A stretch of DNA of 64,000 nt from CAVZRC01 sp052148775. Its GTDB lineage: Bacteria > Planctomycetota > Planctomycetia > Isosphaerales > Isosphaeraceae. The stretch covers positions 6,565-70,564 of the forward strand of contig JBKQHM010000804.1 in NCBI GenBank assembly GCA_052148775.1, written 5' to 3'. Of the stretch, positions 1 through 9,449 are shown piece by piece (position 1 is the stretch's first letter; each line of letters begins with the position of its first letter). Under the pieces are notes generated by a model. It worked only from the letters and a program-made list of their open reading frames with translations, was not told the DNA's origin and searched no databases. Position numbers and translations under genes: made by a program.

Positions 1-2577
1 AATAGCGTCACCATCGCCTTGCAGACCGCGTCGGGACAGATCGGTGCTCCGATCACGGTCCCCGTGGGCGAGACGCCATCGGACATCGCCGTCGCGGACG
101 TCAACGGCAATTCTCTGCCGGACATCATCGTGACCGATCAGGCTTCCGGCGAGGTGACCGTCCTGCTCAACGATCCCGCGCATACTTTCAGCCAGGAGCT
201 AACTCTTAGCACCAGCACGGAGCCGAGCACTCTGAATACGACTTCGGGCAGCCCCGCCCTCAGCTCGGTCGCCCTGCCGGTCAGCATGGTCTCCGGGGAC
301 TTCCTGAGCGACGGTCAGACGGACCTCGTGGTGGTCGATCGCGGCACGCACACCATCACGCTGTTACCCGGGGACGACAACGGCGGCTTCCTTGCGCCGG
401 AACTGTCGATGACCACCTCGACCAGCGACGGCTTCCATATCAACAACGACCCCGGCGCGATGGTGGCCGGCGCCTTCGATCGCAACGGCCCGATGGATCT
501 CGCCGTGCTGATGGAAGACACCGGCCAGGTCTGGATTTATACCCCCGTGGGCAATGGCACGTTCCGCCACACCTTCAGCATCGCGGTCGGCGAAGACGCC
601 ACCGGGCTCTCGTTGGTCCCCGGGAACGGACCGGGACTGCTGGATCTCGTGGTGGGCAACACCTTCGGCGACGTATTGATCCTCGATGGCAAGGGGGACG
701 GCACGTTCCAGATCAGCGGAGCGGCGGTTTCGCTGTCAGTGGTCCCCAACCTGCTCGGCGCCGGTGAGGCGGGCGTGCTGGTGGCGAACCAGGCGAGCAA
801 CCGCGTGACGGTCCAGGCCCCATCGGCCAACGGCAGCCAGTACAGGACCGTGTCGACACTGGGCAGCGCCTCATCGTCGCAGTTGGCGCCCGGCTATGTC
901 GAGTGGGCGTACCTCGACAGCGGCTCGACCTTGCCCGACGCCATCGTGGTGAGCACGGGAAGCAACGCGGTGGTGGTCTATCGGACGCTGTCGATCACCG
1001 ATGGCGTGCCCACCTTCGCGGCGCCGCGGACTTACTTCGTCGGCACCTCACCGGCGAGCGTCACGGTGGCCGACATCAACGACGACGGAATCCCCGACCT
1101 GCTGGTCGCCGACCAGGGGAGCAACGACGTCTCGGTGTTGTTCGGTTCCTACGACGCCTCGGGGGACTGGGTCGGTATCGCCGGTCCGCGCCTCAAGTCC
1201 GGCGGCGACGGCCCGATCGCCGTCGAGGTGGGCGACCTGACCGGCAACGGCGTGCTGGACCTGGCGGTCGTCAATGGGGGCAGCGGCACGGTGACTCTGC
1301 TGCCCGGCGTCGGCGGTGGCTTCTTCGATGACCAGCACCCTCTAACACTCTTCAACTTGGGAGGCGCCGTGGTTCAGCCTCCGAGCTTCGTGGCCAACAC
1401 GGGCGTGGGCTACGCGGTGACGGCCGTCGGGGACCTCGTCCGGTTCGACTTGAACGACTCCGGCGGCGGTGCCCGCGTGGTCTTCGCCGGTCAACGTATC
1501 GTGGCGGCGCAAGCCCTGTCGAGTGGACAGGTCGTGGTGGCGCTGGCCAGCGGAGCCGTCGAGCTCCTGGCCCCGCAGGAGGGCGGCCTGACCGTCTCAT
1601 CACTCTTGAAAGCGCAAGGGGGAATCCCCGCCTTGCCCAGCTCGATCGAGGTGCTGAAAAACGCCAGCGGGAGCTTCGACGTGCTGGTGAGCAGCCAGGG
1701 CTCCGACACCATCTACGTCTACGCGGCGGGGGGGGCGGGGGCTTTCACGCCGGGGACGTTCGGGCAATCCGGAGGGGCGTTTTCCTCGACGGTCTCGCAG
1801 CCGTTCGCCTCCTCGAGCTCGTCCTTCAACCAGGCTGCGTTCCTTCTGACCACCGCGAGTGAGTCGAGCGCCAGCGAGTCGTCGTCGGCCGCGAGCACAT
1901 CCTCGGCGTCGAGCGCGGTTGCCGCGACGACGGGCGGGTCCGTGACTGCGGGATTGTCGCTCGGCGGATTCGCTTCGACGCTCAACACGCTCTTCGAGGG
2001 GGCGAGTGTCGCGATCCTCGTCGCGGTCCAGGGCAATTCCTACCTGAACGTGCCGGTACTCGACTTCGGATCCCAGTACGGCGACGAGGCCGCCGATGTC
2101 GCAAGACGGATGCCCGAGCTGTCGGCGAGGTACCCGATCGGCGACACGTCGCCATTGTGGCGCCTGATCGTGGGGATCGATGAGGCGTTGAAGGACTATC
2201 ACGGTTCCGGGGAATCCGCTGTGCCGGGGGTTGTCGATCTCCTGCAAGATCCCTGGAATGAGGACCTTTTTTGGCGACAACAACGGGCGCAATCCCGCGG
2301 GCCCGCCCCCGATCCGGCTGGCGGGCTGAAGGGCGACGAACCGGGAGCCGTACGGGACGAACCGCCTCATGCCCCCGGCAGGAACGACCGAGGATCGACC
2401 GGGCTTTTCGACGGTCCCGGTCGCGACGAAGCGGAACCGCTGGCCCCGGGCCTGATGGAGCGCATTGGAGCCGGCCTACAAGCCGTGGCCGCCGCCGTGC
2501 TCTTTCTGACACCGCCCTTCGCGAGCCGGGCTCGTGAATCGCGGTCCGATTCACCCTCGAGCGAGTCCAGACGATGA
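1..2577 (+). CDS. FG-GAP/VCBS repeat surface protein (5' end outside window)
   Basis: The frame is open from base 1, so the true start lies upstream; 858 residues are visible. The visible part is built of FG-GAP/VCBS-type beta-propeller repeats with Ca-binding-like loops, such as VADVNGNSLPDIIVTD, VADINDDGIPDLLVADQG and VGDLTGNGVLDLAVVNGG. A Ser/Ala-rich linker follows at about residues 599-643. The last part is Pro/Arg-rich with a short hydrophobic stretch (AVAAAVLFLTPPF) and a charged tail. Such repeats are usual in exported or cell-surface planctomycete proteins; the exact ligand cannot be told. Its TGA overlaps the ATG of the next gene (ATGA), which suggests translational coupling. Confidence 0.85.
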   Translation, partial: NSVTIALQTASGQIGAPITVPVGETPSDIAVADVNGNSLPDIIVTDQASGEVTVLLNDPAHTFSQELTLSTSTEPSTLNTTSGSPALSSVALPVSMVSGDFLSDGQTDLVVVDRGTHTITLLPGDDNGGFLAPELSMTTSTSDGFHINNDPGAMVAGAFDRNGPMDLAVLMEDTGQVWIYTPVGNGTFRHTFSIAVGEDATGLSLVPGNGPGLLDLVVGNTFGDVLILDGKGDGTFQISGAAVSLSVVPNLLGAGEAGVLVANQASNRVTVQAPSANGSQYRTVSTLGSASSSQLAPGYVEWAYLDSGSTLPDAIVVSTGSNAVVVYRTLSITDGVPTFAAPRTYFVGTSPASVTVADINDDGIPDLLVADQGSNDVSVLFGSYDASGDWVGIAGPRLKSGGDGPIAVEVGDLTGNGVLDLAVVNGGSGTVTLLPGVGGGFFDDQHPLTLFNLGGAVVQPPSFVANTGVGYAVTAVGDLVRFDLNDSGGGARVVFAGQRIVAAQALSSGQVVVALASGAVELLAPQEGGLTVSSLLKAQGGIPALPSSIEVLKNASGSFDVLVSSQGSDTIYVYAAGGAGAFTPGTFGQSGGAFSSTVSQPFASSSSSFNQAAFLLTTASESSASESSSAASTSSASSAVAATTGGSVTAGLSLGGFASTLNTLFEGASVAILVAVQGNSYLNVPVLDFGSQYGDEAADVARRMPELSARYPIGDTSPLWRLIVGIDEALKDYHGSGESAVPGVVDLLQDPWNEDLFWRQQRAQSRGPAPDPAGGLKGDEPGAVRDEPPHAPGRNDRGSTGLFDGPGRDEAEPLAPGLMERIGAGLQAVAAAVLFLTPPFASRARESRSDSPSSESRR

Positions 2578-3644
2578 GCGTCGCATCTCCTTCCTCCTCC
2601 AACCGGCAGAACGAACCCTGGGTCGAAGTGACCGGTTCGACACGGCTGGCAGCCTGGCTGGCCGAGCAACAGGTCAGCCTGGCGTTCACGACCTACCAGT
2701 CCGGCAAGCTGTTCCTCATGGGGCACAAGAAGGAAGGTGGGCTGGCGGTCGCCGAGCGGACGCTCAACCGCGCGATGGGCCTCTGGGCCGACGGCCAGAC
2801 GCTCTGGCTGAGCACGCTCTATCAGGTCTGGCGATTCGAGAACCTGCTCAGGCCCGGCGAGCTCTACGAGGGACACGACCGGCTCTATGTGCCGAAGGTG
2901 GCGAACACCACCGGCGACCTGGACATCCACGACATCGCCATCGATCACGACGGCCGTCCGGTGTTCGTCGCCACGAAGTTCGGCTGCATCGCGACCCTGT
3001 CGATGCGGTCCAGCTTCACCCCGCTCTGGCGGCCGGGGTTCCTGAGCAAGCTGGCCGCGGAGGATCGCTGCCACCTCAATGGCATGGCCCTGGAGGAGGG
3101 CCGCCCGCGCTATGTCACGGCGGTCAGTCAGAGCGACGTGGTCGACGGCTGGCGCGACCGTCGCCAGAATGGCGGGGTCGTGCTGGAAGTGCCGGAGAGC
3201 CGCGTGCTCGCGTCGGGGCTCTCGATGCCGCACTCACCCCGGCTCTACCGGGGCCGGCTCTGGCTACACAATTCCGGCGCGGGGCAGTTCGGCAGCATCG
3301 ATCCCGGCGGCGGGCCATTCGAGGCGCTGACCTTCTGCCCGGGCTATTTGCGCGGACTGACATTCGTCGGCGATTACGCCGTGCTCGGCCTGTCCCGGCC
3401 GCGCCACGACAAGACCTTCGGCGGCCTGGCGCTGGATGCCGAGCTGGCCAATCGCGACGCGGAGCCCCGTTGCGGCCTGCTGATCATCGACCTGCGTACC
3501 GGCGACGTCGCCCACTGGATCCGTGTGGAAGGGATGGTCCGCGAGCTCTACGACGTGGCCGTTCTCCCCGGAGTTTCCCGGCCCATGGCGCTTGGTTTCA
3601 AGTCGGACGAGATTCAGCGGATCATCACCATCGGCGAGGATTGA
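2574..3644 (+). CDS. TIGR03032/DUF4915-family protein
   Basis: A 356-residue protein resembling the TIGR03032 (DUF4915) family. It shows the early segment WVEVTGSTRLAAWLAEQQ, then LAFTTYQSGKLFLMGHK, and repeated segments typical of a beta-propeller fold. No signal peptide is visible. The family is of unknown biochemical function and is often found near tetratricopeptide or glycan-related genes. The start overlaps the stop of the preceding FG-GAP gene by four bases, so the two are probably co-transcribed. The assignment rests on recognisable family wording in the sequence; enzymatic activity is not inferred. Confidence 0.8.
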   Translation: MSVASPSSSNRQNEPWVEVTGSTRLAAWLAEQQVSLAFTTYQSGKLFLMGHKKEGGLAVAERTLNRAMGLWADGQTLWLSTLYQVWRFENLLRPGELYEGHDRLYVPKVANTTGDLDIHDIAIDHDGRPVFVATKFGCIATLSMRSSFTPLWRPGFLSKLAAEDRCHLNGMALEEGRPRYVTAVSQSDVVDGWRDRRQNGGVVLEVPESRVLASGLSMPHSPRLYRGRLWLHNSGAGQFGSIDPGGGPFEALTFCPGYLRGLTFVGDYAVLGLSRPRHDKTFGGLALDAELANRDAEPRCGLLIIDLRTGDVAHWIRVEGMVRELYDVAVLPGVSRPMALGFKSDEIQRIITIGED

Positions 3645-3684
3645 ATCCCCACTCGAGCCTCAGAATGGGGGCGTGGTCGTAGAG

Positions 3685-3704
3685 TTCGGGGCATCAGCCC
3701 CGAA
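3685..3704 (+). terminator. perfect 8-bp hairpin after the TIGR03032 gene
   Basis: TTCGGGGC and GCCCCGAA flank the loop ATCA, 40 bases past the stop at 3644. There is no T-run, so this is a terminator-like or processing hairpin rather than a canonical intrinsic terminator. Confidence 0.45.
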
Positions 3705-3876
3705 ATGCCGAAGACGAAGCAAGCGACTGTTTGCTCGCTCTCTCCAAGAACAATCAGCCTGGCGGATCGATGGAGACCATTGATCCGGGGCGTTAGAATG
3801 GATTGCTGGAAGCGTCCAGTGGATCGACTTGATCCGAGACGGTTCATCCAGGCCGAAGACCGGCAGCGAGCCAACG

Positions 3877-6800
3877 ATGGTGCCCGATTATTACGCCAGG
3901 CTGGGAGTCGATCCGAAGGCCGATCGGGCCGAGATCGATGCTGCGCTCCAGCGCAAGCAGCCGGCCTGGTCGATGGGCACGCGCAACCCGAAGACGCGTC
4001 ACGCGAACCAGCTCTATCTCGACGAGATCCCTGCGTTGCGACGGGCCCTGCTGGGCGACCCGGCCACACGCGCGGCGTACGACGCCGAGCTGGCCGTGAG
4101 CCAGCGGGCCGATCGGGATCGGAAGCTCGACGAGCTGCAACGGCGGGTCCGCCTCCGCGCCGCCAAGGGAGGGCTCGGCCAGACCGACCGAGGGCTGCTG
4201 GTCGAGGAGGCCGTCCGGCTCGGCCTGAATGAGGACGACCTGGTCCGGATCACCCGGCCGATCCCGAACCTGGTCGAGGCGCCGAGCGCTCACGGCGACA
4301 TCGAGCTCGAGGCGAATCCGCCGGCCGACGTCCTGGACCCGTCGACTCGCCGCCAGATCCGCATGGCGCTGGAGCACCTGGGCTGCCGCGAGCTCTACGA
4401 TGCGCTCGGCCTGACGCGGGACGCCACGGCCTCCGACATCACCGCCCGCGCCGACGCCGAGCGCCAGCGATGGATGAAGAAAGCCCAGGTCACCGCCGAG
4501 AAGACCGCCTGGCTCGAGGTGATCACGCACGCGCAATCGCACCTGGGCTCGGCCCGGTCGCGGGCGCGCTACGACCGGACCCTGGCCCTGGAAGCCGAGG
4601 AGTCGTTCGACGCGATGGCCGCATTCACACTCAAGGGATTGAAGCGGCTCGACCCGGGTACGCGGGCGGTCCTCGTCGAGGAGGCCGCCGCGCTGGGAAT
4701 CGTCGCCGACCGCGCCGATCGCCTCATCGGCCGGCTCTGCCGACGGATGGACATCACACGCGAGGGGGGACCGGTGCCACCGATGCCTAACCCGGGTTCG
4801 CACGCAACGCATCCGGCCGCCTCGCCACCCGTCAACGGATCGCAGCGGTTCACCATGCTGCGCTGCCGCGGTTGTGGCGGCGTGACCGAGCTGAGCCCGG
4901 TGGCGCGCAAGTCCGGCACGGCGCGGTGCCCGCACTGCGGGGCATCGTTGCGCTGGGACTGCCCGGTCTGCCGGCGAACCCCTTGGGTCGACGAGCCGCA
5001 ATGCCCGTGCGGGTTCCGCATGGCGATGCGCGAGCCGGTCATCCGCCACTTCGAAGCGGCCCAGCATTGTTTCCGCACCTTCGACCTCAACGGGTCGCTC
5101 GATCATCTCGAACGGATCCTCGAGCTGGCCCCGAGCTTCCCCGGGGCCCGGAACGGGATCGCCAAGGTCCGCCGTCGGCAGTCCGACCTGATCCGCGTCA
5201 AGGCGGCGTACGAGACCTCACGGTCGGGCGGCAAGCTCGCCGCCGCCCGGGCGGCGATAGAGGCCTGGAGTCGATTGGCGGACCCGCATTCGCCCGAGAT
5301 CCAGGCGGCCTGGTCCGAGCTGACCCCGAGCCTGCGTCGGGCCGAGGCGCTGGCGGGCAAGGCGCGGAAGCTCGAACGGACCGACCCTCCCTCGGCGCGG
5401 AACCTCTATCGACAGGCCCTCGATATCGCCGCCGACCTGCCCGACGCAGTCGCCGGGCTCGCCCGGACCCCGCCCGACCCGCCAACCGCGATGGAGGCCC
5501 AGGTGCTCGGCGACCGGATCCGCCTCATCTGGACGCCCGCGCCCCCCGACGGCCTGGGTCCGCTCACATTCGCCGTCGTGCGGAAGCGCAACGGCATGCT
5601 CCAGCATCCCGCCGACGGCACCCGGATCGCCGAGGTCGGCACCTGCGAGTTCGACGACACTCTCGTGACGCCCGGCGAGACGGTGGGCTACGCCGTTCTG
5701 AGCCGTCGCGGCGGGATCGACTCGGTCGGAGCGATCTCGCTCGGGCCGTTCGTCTTCCTGGCCGACGTCAAGGACGTGCGCGTCGAAGTTCGCGACCGGG
5801 AGGCCGAGTTGACCTGGTCGCCGCCGCGCGGGATCGCCGAGGTCCGCGTGATCCGCAAGCGCGGGGGCCCGCCGGCGAGCCCCAAGGATGGCGACCGGAT
5901 TCCCTCGACGGTGGATCGTGCGCTCGACCGCGAAATCGATAACGATTGTCAATATGGGATTTATGCCATCTACCGGATGCCCGACGGCCGATTGTTCCCC
6001 GCGCCGGGTGTCGTCGTCACTGCGCGACCGCAGCCGACAGTCGCGGTCCCGGAGGCACCCCGGCTGCTCCAGGAGCCGACGGGGCGAGTCCGGATCGACT
6101 GGATCGAGCCGGTGCGGGGCTCGATCCGGATCGTCCGCACGCCCCATCCCCTGCCCTTGCCGGCCGGCTCCCGACTGACCGCCACCGAGGCCCGGTCTCT
6201 CGAAGGGCAATGGATCGAGCCGGCCGCGCCCGACCGGGCTTACGACCCCGCTCCGCCCCATAATGGCCTGTCTTACTACACGCCGGTCGTCGAATGGGGC
6301 GACGCGTGGATCGTCGGGCATGGCTCGGTGCTCAGCCGGGTCCCGGACCCGTCCGAGCTGCGCGCCACCCGCGCCGGCAGCGGGCTGGGCTCGGTCCGAG
6401 ACGGCATCCGCGTCACGCTCCGATGGCGATGGAACGCGGAGGCGATGGCCGCGCTGGTCGTCGCGCGACAGGGCGCGCCGCCCCAGGGGCCGAGCGATCC
6501 GCTGGCGATCACGGCGAACGTCCCCCGCGCGGATTATGACCGGCACGACTGCTGGACGCTCGGCCTACCGACGACCCCGCCCCGCGCCGCCGTCGTGCCG
6601 GCCCGGGGCACCAACGGCACCGGCACCGGGGCGGCCCCGTCCGACGGCGGTCCCTGGCATATCCGGGTTTACAGCGTGGCCGAGTGGGACGGCGTCCGCA
6701 CGCTCTCGCCGGGCCTGGAGCCGTCGGCGGCGACGATTCTGCCCGGGCCTCACCCGGAAGTCACCGTCTCCTATAGCCTGAAGAAGTCCTGGATCCCCGG

Positions 6801-7077
6801 CCTCCCCTGGTCCCTCACATTCCGGACCGAGCCGGCGGGATCGATCTTGCCCCCGATGGTCGTGGTGGCCAACGCGCGGGCCGTCCCGCTCGCCGTGGAC
6901 GACGGCGAGATCGTCGCCCGGTTGCCCTCCGTCCGCAACGGGACAAGCTTCTCGATCCGCACTCCATTCAAGGTGGCCGGGCACGGCGTGCGGGTCTTCC
7001 CCGACCCGGGCGTGGAACCCGATGCCCAGGTCCCGATACGCTTCCGGCATCCGGAGACCGGATCGACGCGGGTGTAA
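3877..7077 (+). CDS. tandem degenerate J-like / zinc-ribbon / Fn3-like protein
   Basis: A protein of 1066 residues. The ATG at 3877 is chosen because the J-like fold starts directly there (MVPDYYARLGVDP); an in-frame ATG at 3829 adds an unconserved leader. Residues 1-71 resemble a DnaJ J domain, ending in GDPATRAAYDAEL, but the HPD tripeptide is absent. A second J-like module lies near 171-232 (LYDALGLTRDATASDI to ARYDRTL), also without HPD. Two zinc ribbons follow: C330/C333/C351/C354 and C362/C365/C376/C378. Helical, TPR-like sequence comes next (about 385-530), then several Fn3-like beta domains to the end. No signal peptide or membrane segment is seen, so it is probably cytosolic. Without HPD it is unlikely to stimulate Hsp70; a scaffold role is an inference. 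No dnaK lies nearby. Confidence 0.7.
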   Translation: MVPDYYARLGVDPKADRAEIDAALQRKQPAWSMGTRNPKTRHANQLYLDEIPALRRALLGDPATRAAYDAELAVSQRADRDRKLDELQRRVRLRAAKGGLGQTDRGLLVEEAVRLGLNEDDLVRITRPIPNLVEAPSAHGDIELEANPPADVLDPSTRRQIRMALEHLGCRELYDALGLTRDATASDITARADAERQRWMKKAQVTAEKTAWLEVITHAQSHLGSARSRARYDRTLALEAEESFDAMAAFTLKGLKRLDPGTRAVLVEEAAALGIVADRADRLIGRLCRRMDITREGGPVPPMPNPGSHATHPAASPPVNGSQRFTMLRCRGCGGVTELSPVARKSGTARCPHCGASLRWDCPVCRRTPWVDEPQCPCGFRMAMREPVIRHFEAAQHCFRTFDLNGSLDHLERILELAPSFPGARNGIAKVRRRQSDLIRVKAAYETSRSGGKLAAARAAIEAWSRLADPHSPEIQAAWSELTPSLRRAEALAGKARKLERTDPPSARNLYRQALDIAADLPDAVAGLARTPPDPPTAMEAQVLGDRIRLIWTPAPPDGLGPLTFAVVRKRNGMLQHPADGTRIAEVGTCEFDDTLVTPGETVGYAVLSRRGGIDSVGAISLGPFVFLADVKDVRVEVRDREAELTWSPPRGIAEVRVIRKRGGPPASPKDGDRIPSTVDRALDREIDNDCQYGIYAIYRMPDGRLFPAPGVVVTARPQPTVAVPEAPRLLQEPTGRVRIDWIEPVRGSIRIVRTPHPLPLPAGSRLTATEARSLEGQWIEPAAPDRAYDPAPPHNGLSYYTPVVEWGDAWIVGHGSVLSRVPDPSELRATRAGSGLGSVRDGIRVTLRWRWNAEAMAALVVARQGAPPQGPSDPLAITANVPRADYDRHDCWTLGLPTTPPRAAVVPARGTNGTGTGAAPSDGGPWHIRVYSVAEWDGVRTLSPGLEPSAATILPGPHPEVTVSYSLKKSWIPGLPWSLTFRTEPAGSILPPMVVVANARAVPLAVDDGEIVARLPSVRNGTSFSIRTPFKVAGHGVRVFPDPGVEPDAQVPIRFRHPETGSTRV

Positions 7078-7240
7078 ATCCGCGCCAGCGGATCCGACCT
7101 GGCGCATTTCGCCTGACGGGTTACTCGTGGTCCGCGTCCGAATCTGCGAAACTCGAACGCGGCCGGAACATCCCAGGCCGAGGCACAGGGCCTCGCCGGA
7201 CCGACCTTCGAGACACCCAATCCCGGGCGGATTCACGGAC

Positions 7241-8356
7241 ATGGCACCAGCGAAGAACATCTATTCACGGCTCGGGGTCAAGACCCTGATCAATGCGCAG
7301 GGGACGGTCACCGTGGTGGGCGGCTCGGTGATGCCCCCTGAGGTGGTGCGAGCGATGGCCGAGGCGGCCGGTTGGTTCGTCTCGATCCCCGAGCTGCAAG
7401 AGAAAGTTGGGGCACGGATCGCCGGGCTCCTCGGCGTGCCGGCCGCGATGGTCACCGCCGGCGCGGCGTCGGCGATCGCGGTGGCCACGGCCGCCTGCAT
7501 GACCTGGGACAACCTCCCGGCGATCGATCGACTGCCCGAGACCACCGGGCTCAAGAATGAGGTCATCCTTCAGAAGGGCCACAAGAGCCGATATGAGCCC
7601 CAGATGTCGCTGACCGGCGCGAAGCTCGTATGGGTCGAGACCCGCGAGGAGCTGGACCGGGCGATCAATCCGCGCACGGCCATGATGTTCTTCCTCAACC
7701 GCTTCGGGCCGCTGGGCGCCATCAAGCGGGAGGAGTGGCTCAAGGTCGGCAAGGAGCGCGGGGTGTTGACGTTCCTCGACGCCGCCGCGGACGTCCCGCC
7801 GATCTCGCGGTTCTCCGAGTACATTCGCGAGGGCTTCGACCTGGTGACCTTCTCCGGCGGCAAGGCGATCGGCGGCCCGCAGGCCTCAGGCCTTCTCCTC
7901 GGCCGGCCGGACCTGATCGCGGCCGGCCGGCGTGCCATCAGCCCGAGCATGGGGATCGGACGCGCCATGAAGGTTGGCAAGGAGGAGATCGTCGGGTTGC
8001 TGGCGGCCGTCGAGCGCTACCTCAAGCTCGATCACGACGCGGAATGGCGCACCTGGGAGGCCCGATCGACCGAGATCATCGCCTCGCTCACCAAGGTCCC
8101 GGGCATGAGCGCGCGGCAAGAGGTCGCCGAGATCGCCAATCATGTGCCTCAGGTCGTGGTCGCGTGGAGCCAGTGGCACTCCCCGCTCAAGGCCGAGGAG
8201 GTCGTGCGCAAGCTCTGGGACGGCGACCCTCGGATCGCCGTCCTGGCCGAAGGCGAGCGCGGACTGAGGATCATGGTCTGGACGCTGCAAGGCGACGAAC
8301 ACCGCATCGTTGCCAGGCGCATCTGCGAGGTCTTCCAGGAGGTGGGAGGACATTGA
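7241..8356 (+). CDS. SelA-like PLP-dependent enzyme (aminotransferase class V fold)
   Basis: A protein of 371 residues starting MAPAKNIYSRLGVKTLINAQG, the typical opening of the seryl-tRNA selenium transferase-like / D-glucosaminate-6-phosphate ammonia-lyase group. The predicted Schiff-base Lys lies in TFSGGKAIGGPQASG. FLDAAADVPP supplies the Asp that would contact the PLP ring. It lacks the N-terminal tRNA-binding domain of true SelA, so a role in selenocysteine synthesis is unlikely; a lyase or racemase acting on an amino sugar or amino acid is more plausible. An open frame continues upstream to 7022, but homology begins at 7241. The gene stands alone and ends at a hairpin shared with the convergent yceI-like gene. 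Confidence 0.85.
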   Translation: MAPAKNIYSRLGVKTLINAQGTVTVVGGSVMPPEVVRAMAEAAGWFVSIPELQEKVGARIAGLLGVPAAMVTAGAASAIAVATAACMTWDNLPAIDRLPETTGLKNEVILQKGHKSRYEPQMSLTGAKLVWVETREELDRAINPRTAMMFFLNRFGPLGAIKREEWLKVGKERGVLTFLDAAADVPPISRFSEYIREGFDLVTFSGGKAIGGPQASGLLLGRPDLIAAGRRAISPSMGIGRAMKVGKEEIVGLLAAVERYLKLDHDAEWRTWEARSTEIIASLTKVPGMSARQEVAEIANHVPQVVVAWSQWHSPLKAEEVVRKLWDGDPRIAVLAEGERGLRIMVWTLQGDEHRIVARRICEVFQEVGGH

Positions 8357-8386
8357 AAGGCGTCGAGTGAGATCGCCGACGAAACC

Positions 8387-8420
8387 AAGGGGCCGATGCC
8401 GGCCGGACATCGCCCCTTTT
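8387..8420. terminator. bidirectional intrinsic terminator
   Basis: AAGGGGCCGATG pairs with CATCGCCCCTT (one bulged base) and is followed by TTTT on the plus strand. It lies between two convergent genes, 30 bases after the PLP enzyme and 22 bases after the yceI-like stop, so it can serve both. Confidence 0.75.
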
Positions 8421-8442
8421 CGTTACGAGACATTCGCCGTGT

Positions 8443-9015
8443 TCACTTCTTCTTGACGCCCTGGAAGCTGACCGTGACCCAGACGTCATCGCCGAGCATC
8501 GGCGAGGGCTTGCCGACGCCGAACTCCGAGCGCTTGATCGGGAACTCGGCGGTGTATCCGGTCTTCTGGGTGCCCTTCATCATGACCGTCTTGCCCCCCT
8601 TGAGGGCGAACGTGACGGGATTGGTCTTGCCGTGCAACGTGAAGTCGCCGGTCACCTCGAAGCCCCCCTCGACCGGCTTGACCGACGTGCTGGTGAAGCT
8701 CATGCTCGGGAACTGCTTGGTGTTGAAGAAGTCGGGGCTGCGGAGGTGGCCGTCGCGTGCAGCGTTATTCGTGTCCACGCTCTCCGGCTTGATTTTCATC
8801 AGGAACGACGACTTGGACGGGTCGCTGGAATCGATCGTGAATTCGCCGGAGATATCATTGAACCGGCCGAAGATCCAGCTCAGCTCGGAGTGGGAGATCT
8901 TGAAGACGACGCCCGAGTGCGCCGCGTCGATGGTGTAATCGTCGCCGGAAGCGGCCAGCCCGAGCCCCAGCAACGCCGACGTCGCCACCGCCATGGCGTA
9001 CAGGTTCTTTCGCAT
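8443..9015 (-). CDS. YceI-family periplasmic lipid-binding protein
   Basis: A protein of 190 residues. The start at 9015 is preceded by a strong AAAAGGAG and opens a clear Sec signal peptide (MRKNLYAMAVATSALLGLGLA, cleavage likely before GDDYTID). The mature part has the YceI lipocalin-like pattern: YTIDAAHSGVVFKISH at the start, SVDTNNAARDGHLRSPDFF in the middle and DFTLHGKTNPVTFAL later. The family binds isoprenoid-like lipids in the periplasm. Length is normal. A palindrome about 90 bases upstream may be its operator. Longer upstream start options lack the signal-peptide arrangement. Confidence 0.93.
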   Translation of the reverse strand: MRKNLYAMAVATSALLGLGLAASGDDYTIDAAHSGVVFKISHSELSWIFGRFNDISGEFTIDSSDPSKSSFLMKIKPESVDTNNAARDGHLRSPDFFNTKQFPSMSFTSTSVKPVEGGFEVTGDFTLHGKTNPVTFALKGGKTVMMKGTQKTGYTAEFPIKRSEFGVGKPSPMLGDDVWVTVSFQGVKKK

Positions 9016-9105
9016 CGATCGACTCCTTTTGAAGCAATGGGACGGAAACCTCGCCCGGGACACGAGACGCGCGTCCCCGCCCGCTCTGTCCCGGGGTCCT
9101 TGATG

Positions 9106-9124
9106 TTGGTTTAGTTCTAAACAA
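9106..9124 (-). promoter_or_regulatory. operator-like palindrome upstream of the yceI-like gene
   Basis: TTGGTTTAGTTCTAAACAA contains the perfect inverted halves GTTTAG and CTAAAC around TT. It lies about 93 bases upstream of the yceI-like start, within a locally AT-richer patch. The form suits a dimeric MarR- or HxlR-type repressor, but no regulator gene is nearby. Confidence 0.4.
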
Positions 9125-9297
9125 TCTTCTCGCGATGTCAAGGGGGTGGCGACGGGTGCTGGAGGTCTGTGGGGGCGCATGCGTCTCGTTCGTGTTGCGT
9201 TGGGTGGGGAGAGGTGTAATCTCGAGACGCAGTCTCCTCATGTGAGTTGAGCGATGGCACGGCGAGGGGCGTCGGGTCTACGAACCTCGCGGGAGTG

Positions 9298-9449
9298 CCT
9301 CACAAAAGTAGGTTTTTCGAGAAGTCGTGGCGTAACCTTTCTTCCCAGCATGAGTTCCAGCGATCGGGTCCGGAAAGAAGGTCATGGCGTAACGCCTGTT
9401 GTTCCCAGGACTTCGGGCGGCCAACCGGAAAAAACCTACTCTTGTGGGG
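9298..9449. repeat. 152-bp element with terminal inverted repeats (MITE-like)
   Basis: The ends are inverted copies: 9298-9320 (CCTCACAAAAGTAGGTTTTT...) and 9425-9449, whose reverse complement begins CCCCACAAGAGTAGGTTTTT, matching at about 20 positions. Inside, the block GGCGTAAC...TTCCCAG appears twice in direct orientation (near 9330 and 9386). No transposase is encoded. It fills most of the 511-base gap between the yceI-like gene and the DUF427 gene; the rest of that gap shows no gene. Confidence 0.55.

Noticed and set aside
7022..7240. N-terminal extension of the SelA-like gene
   Set aside because: The extension overlaps the end of the upstream gene and is Arg/Pro-rich; family similarity begins at the ATG at 7241.
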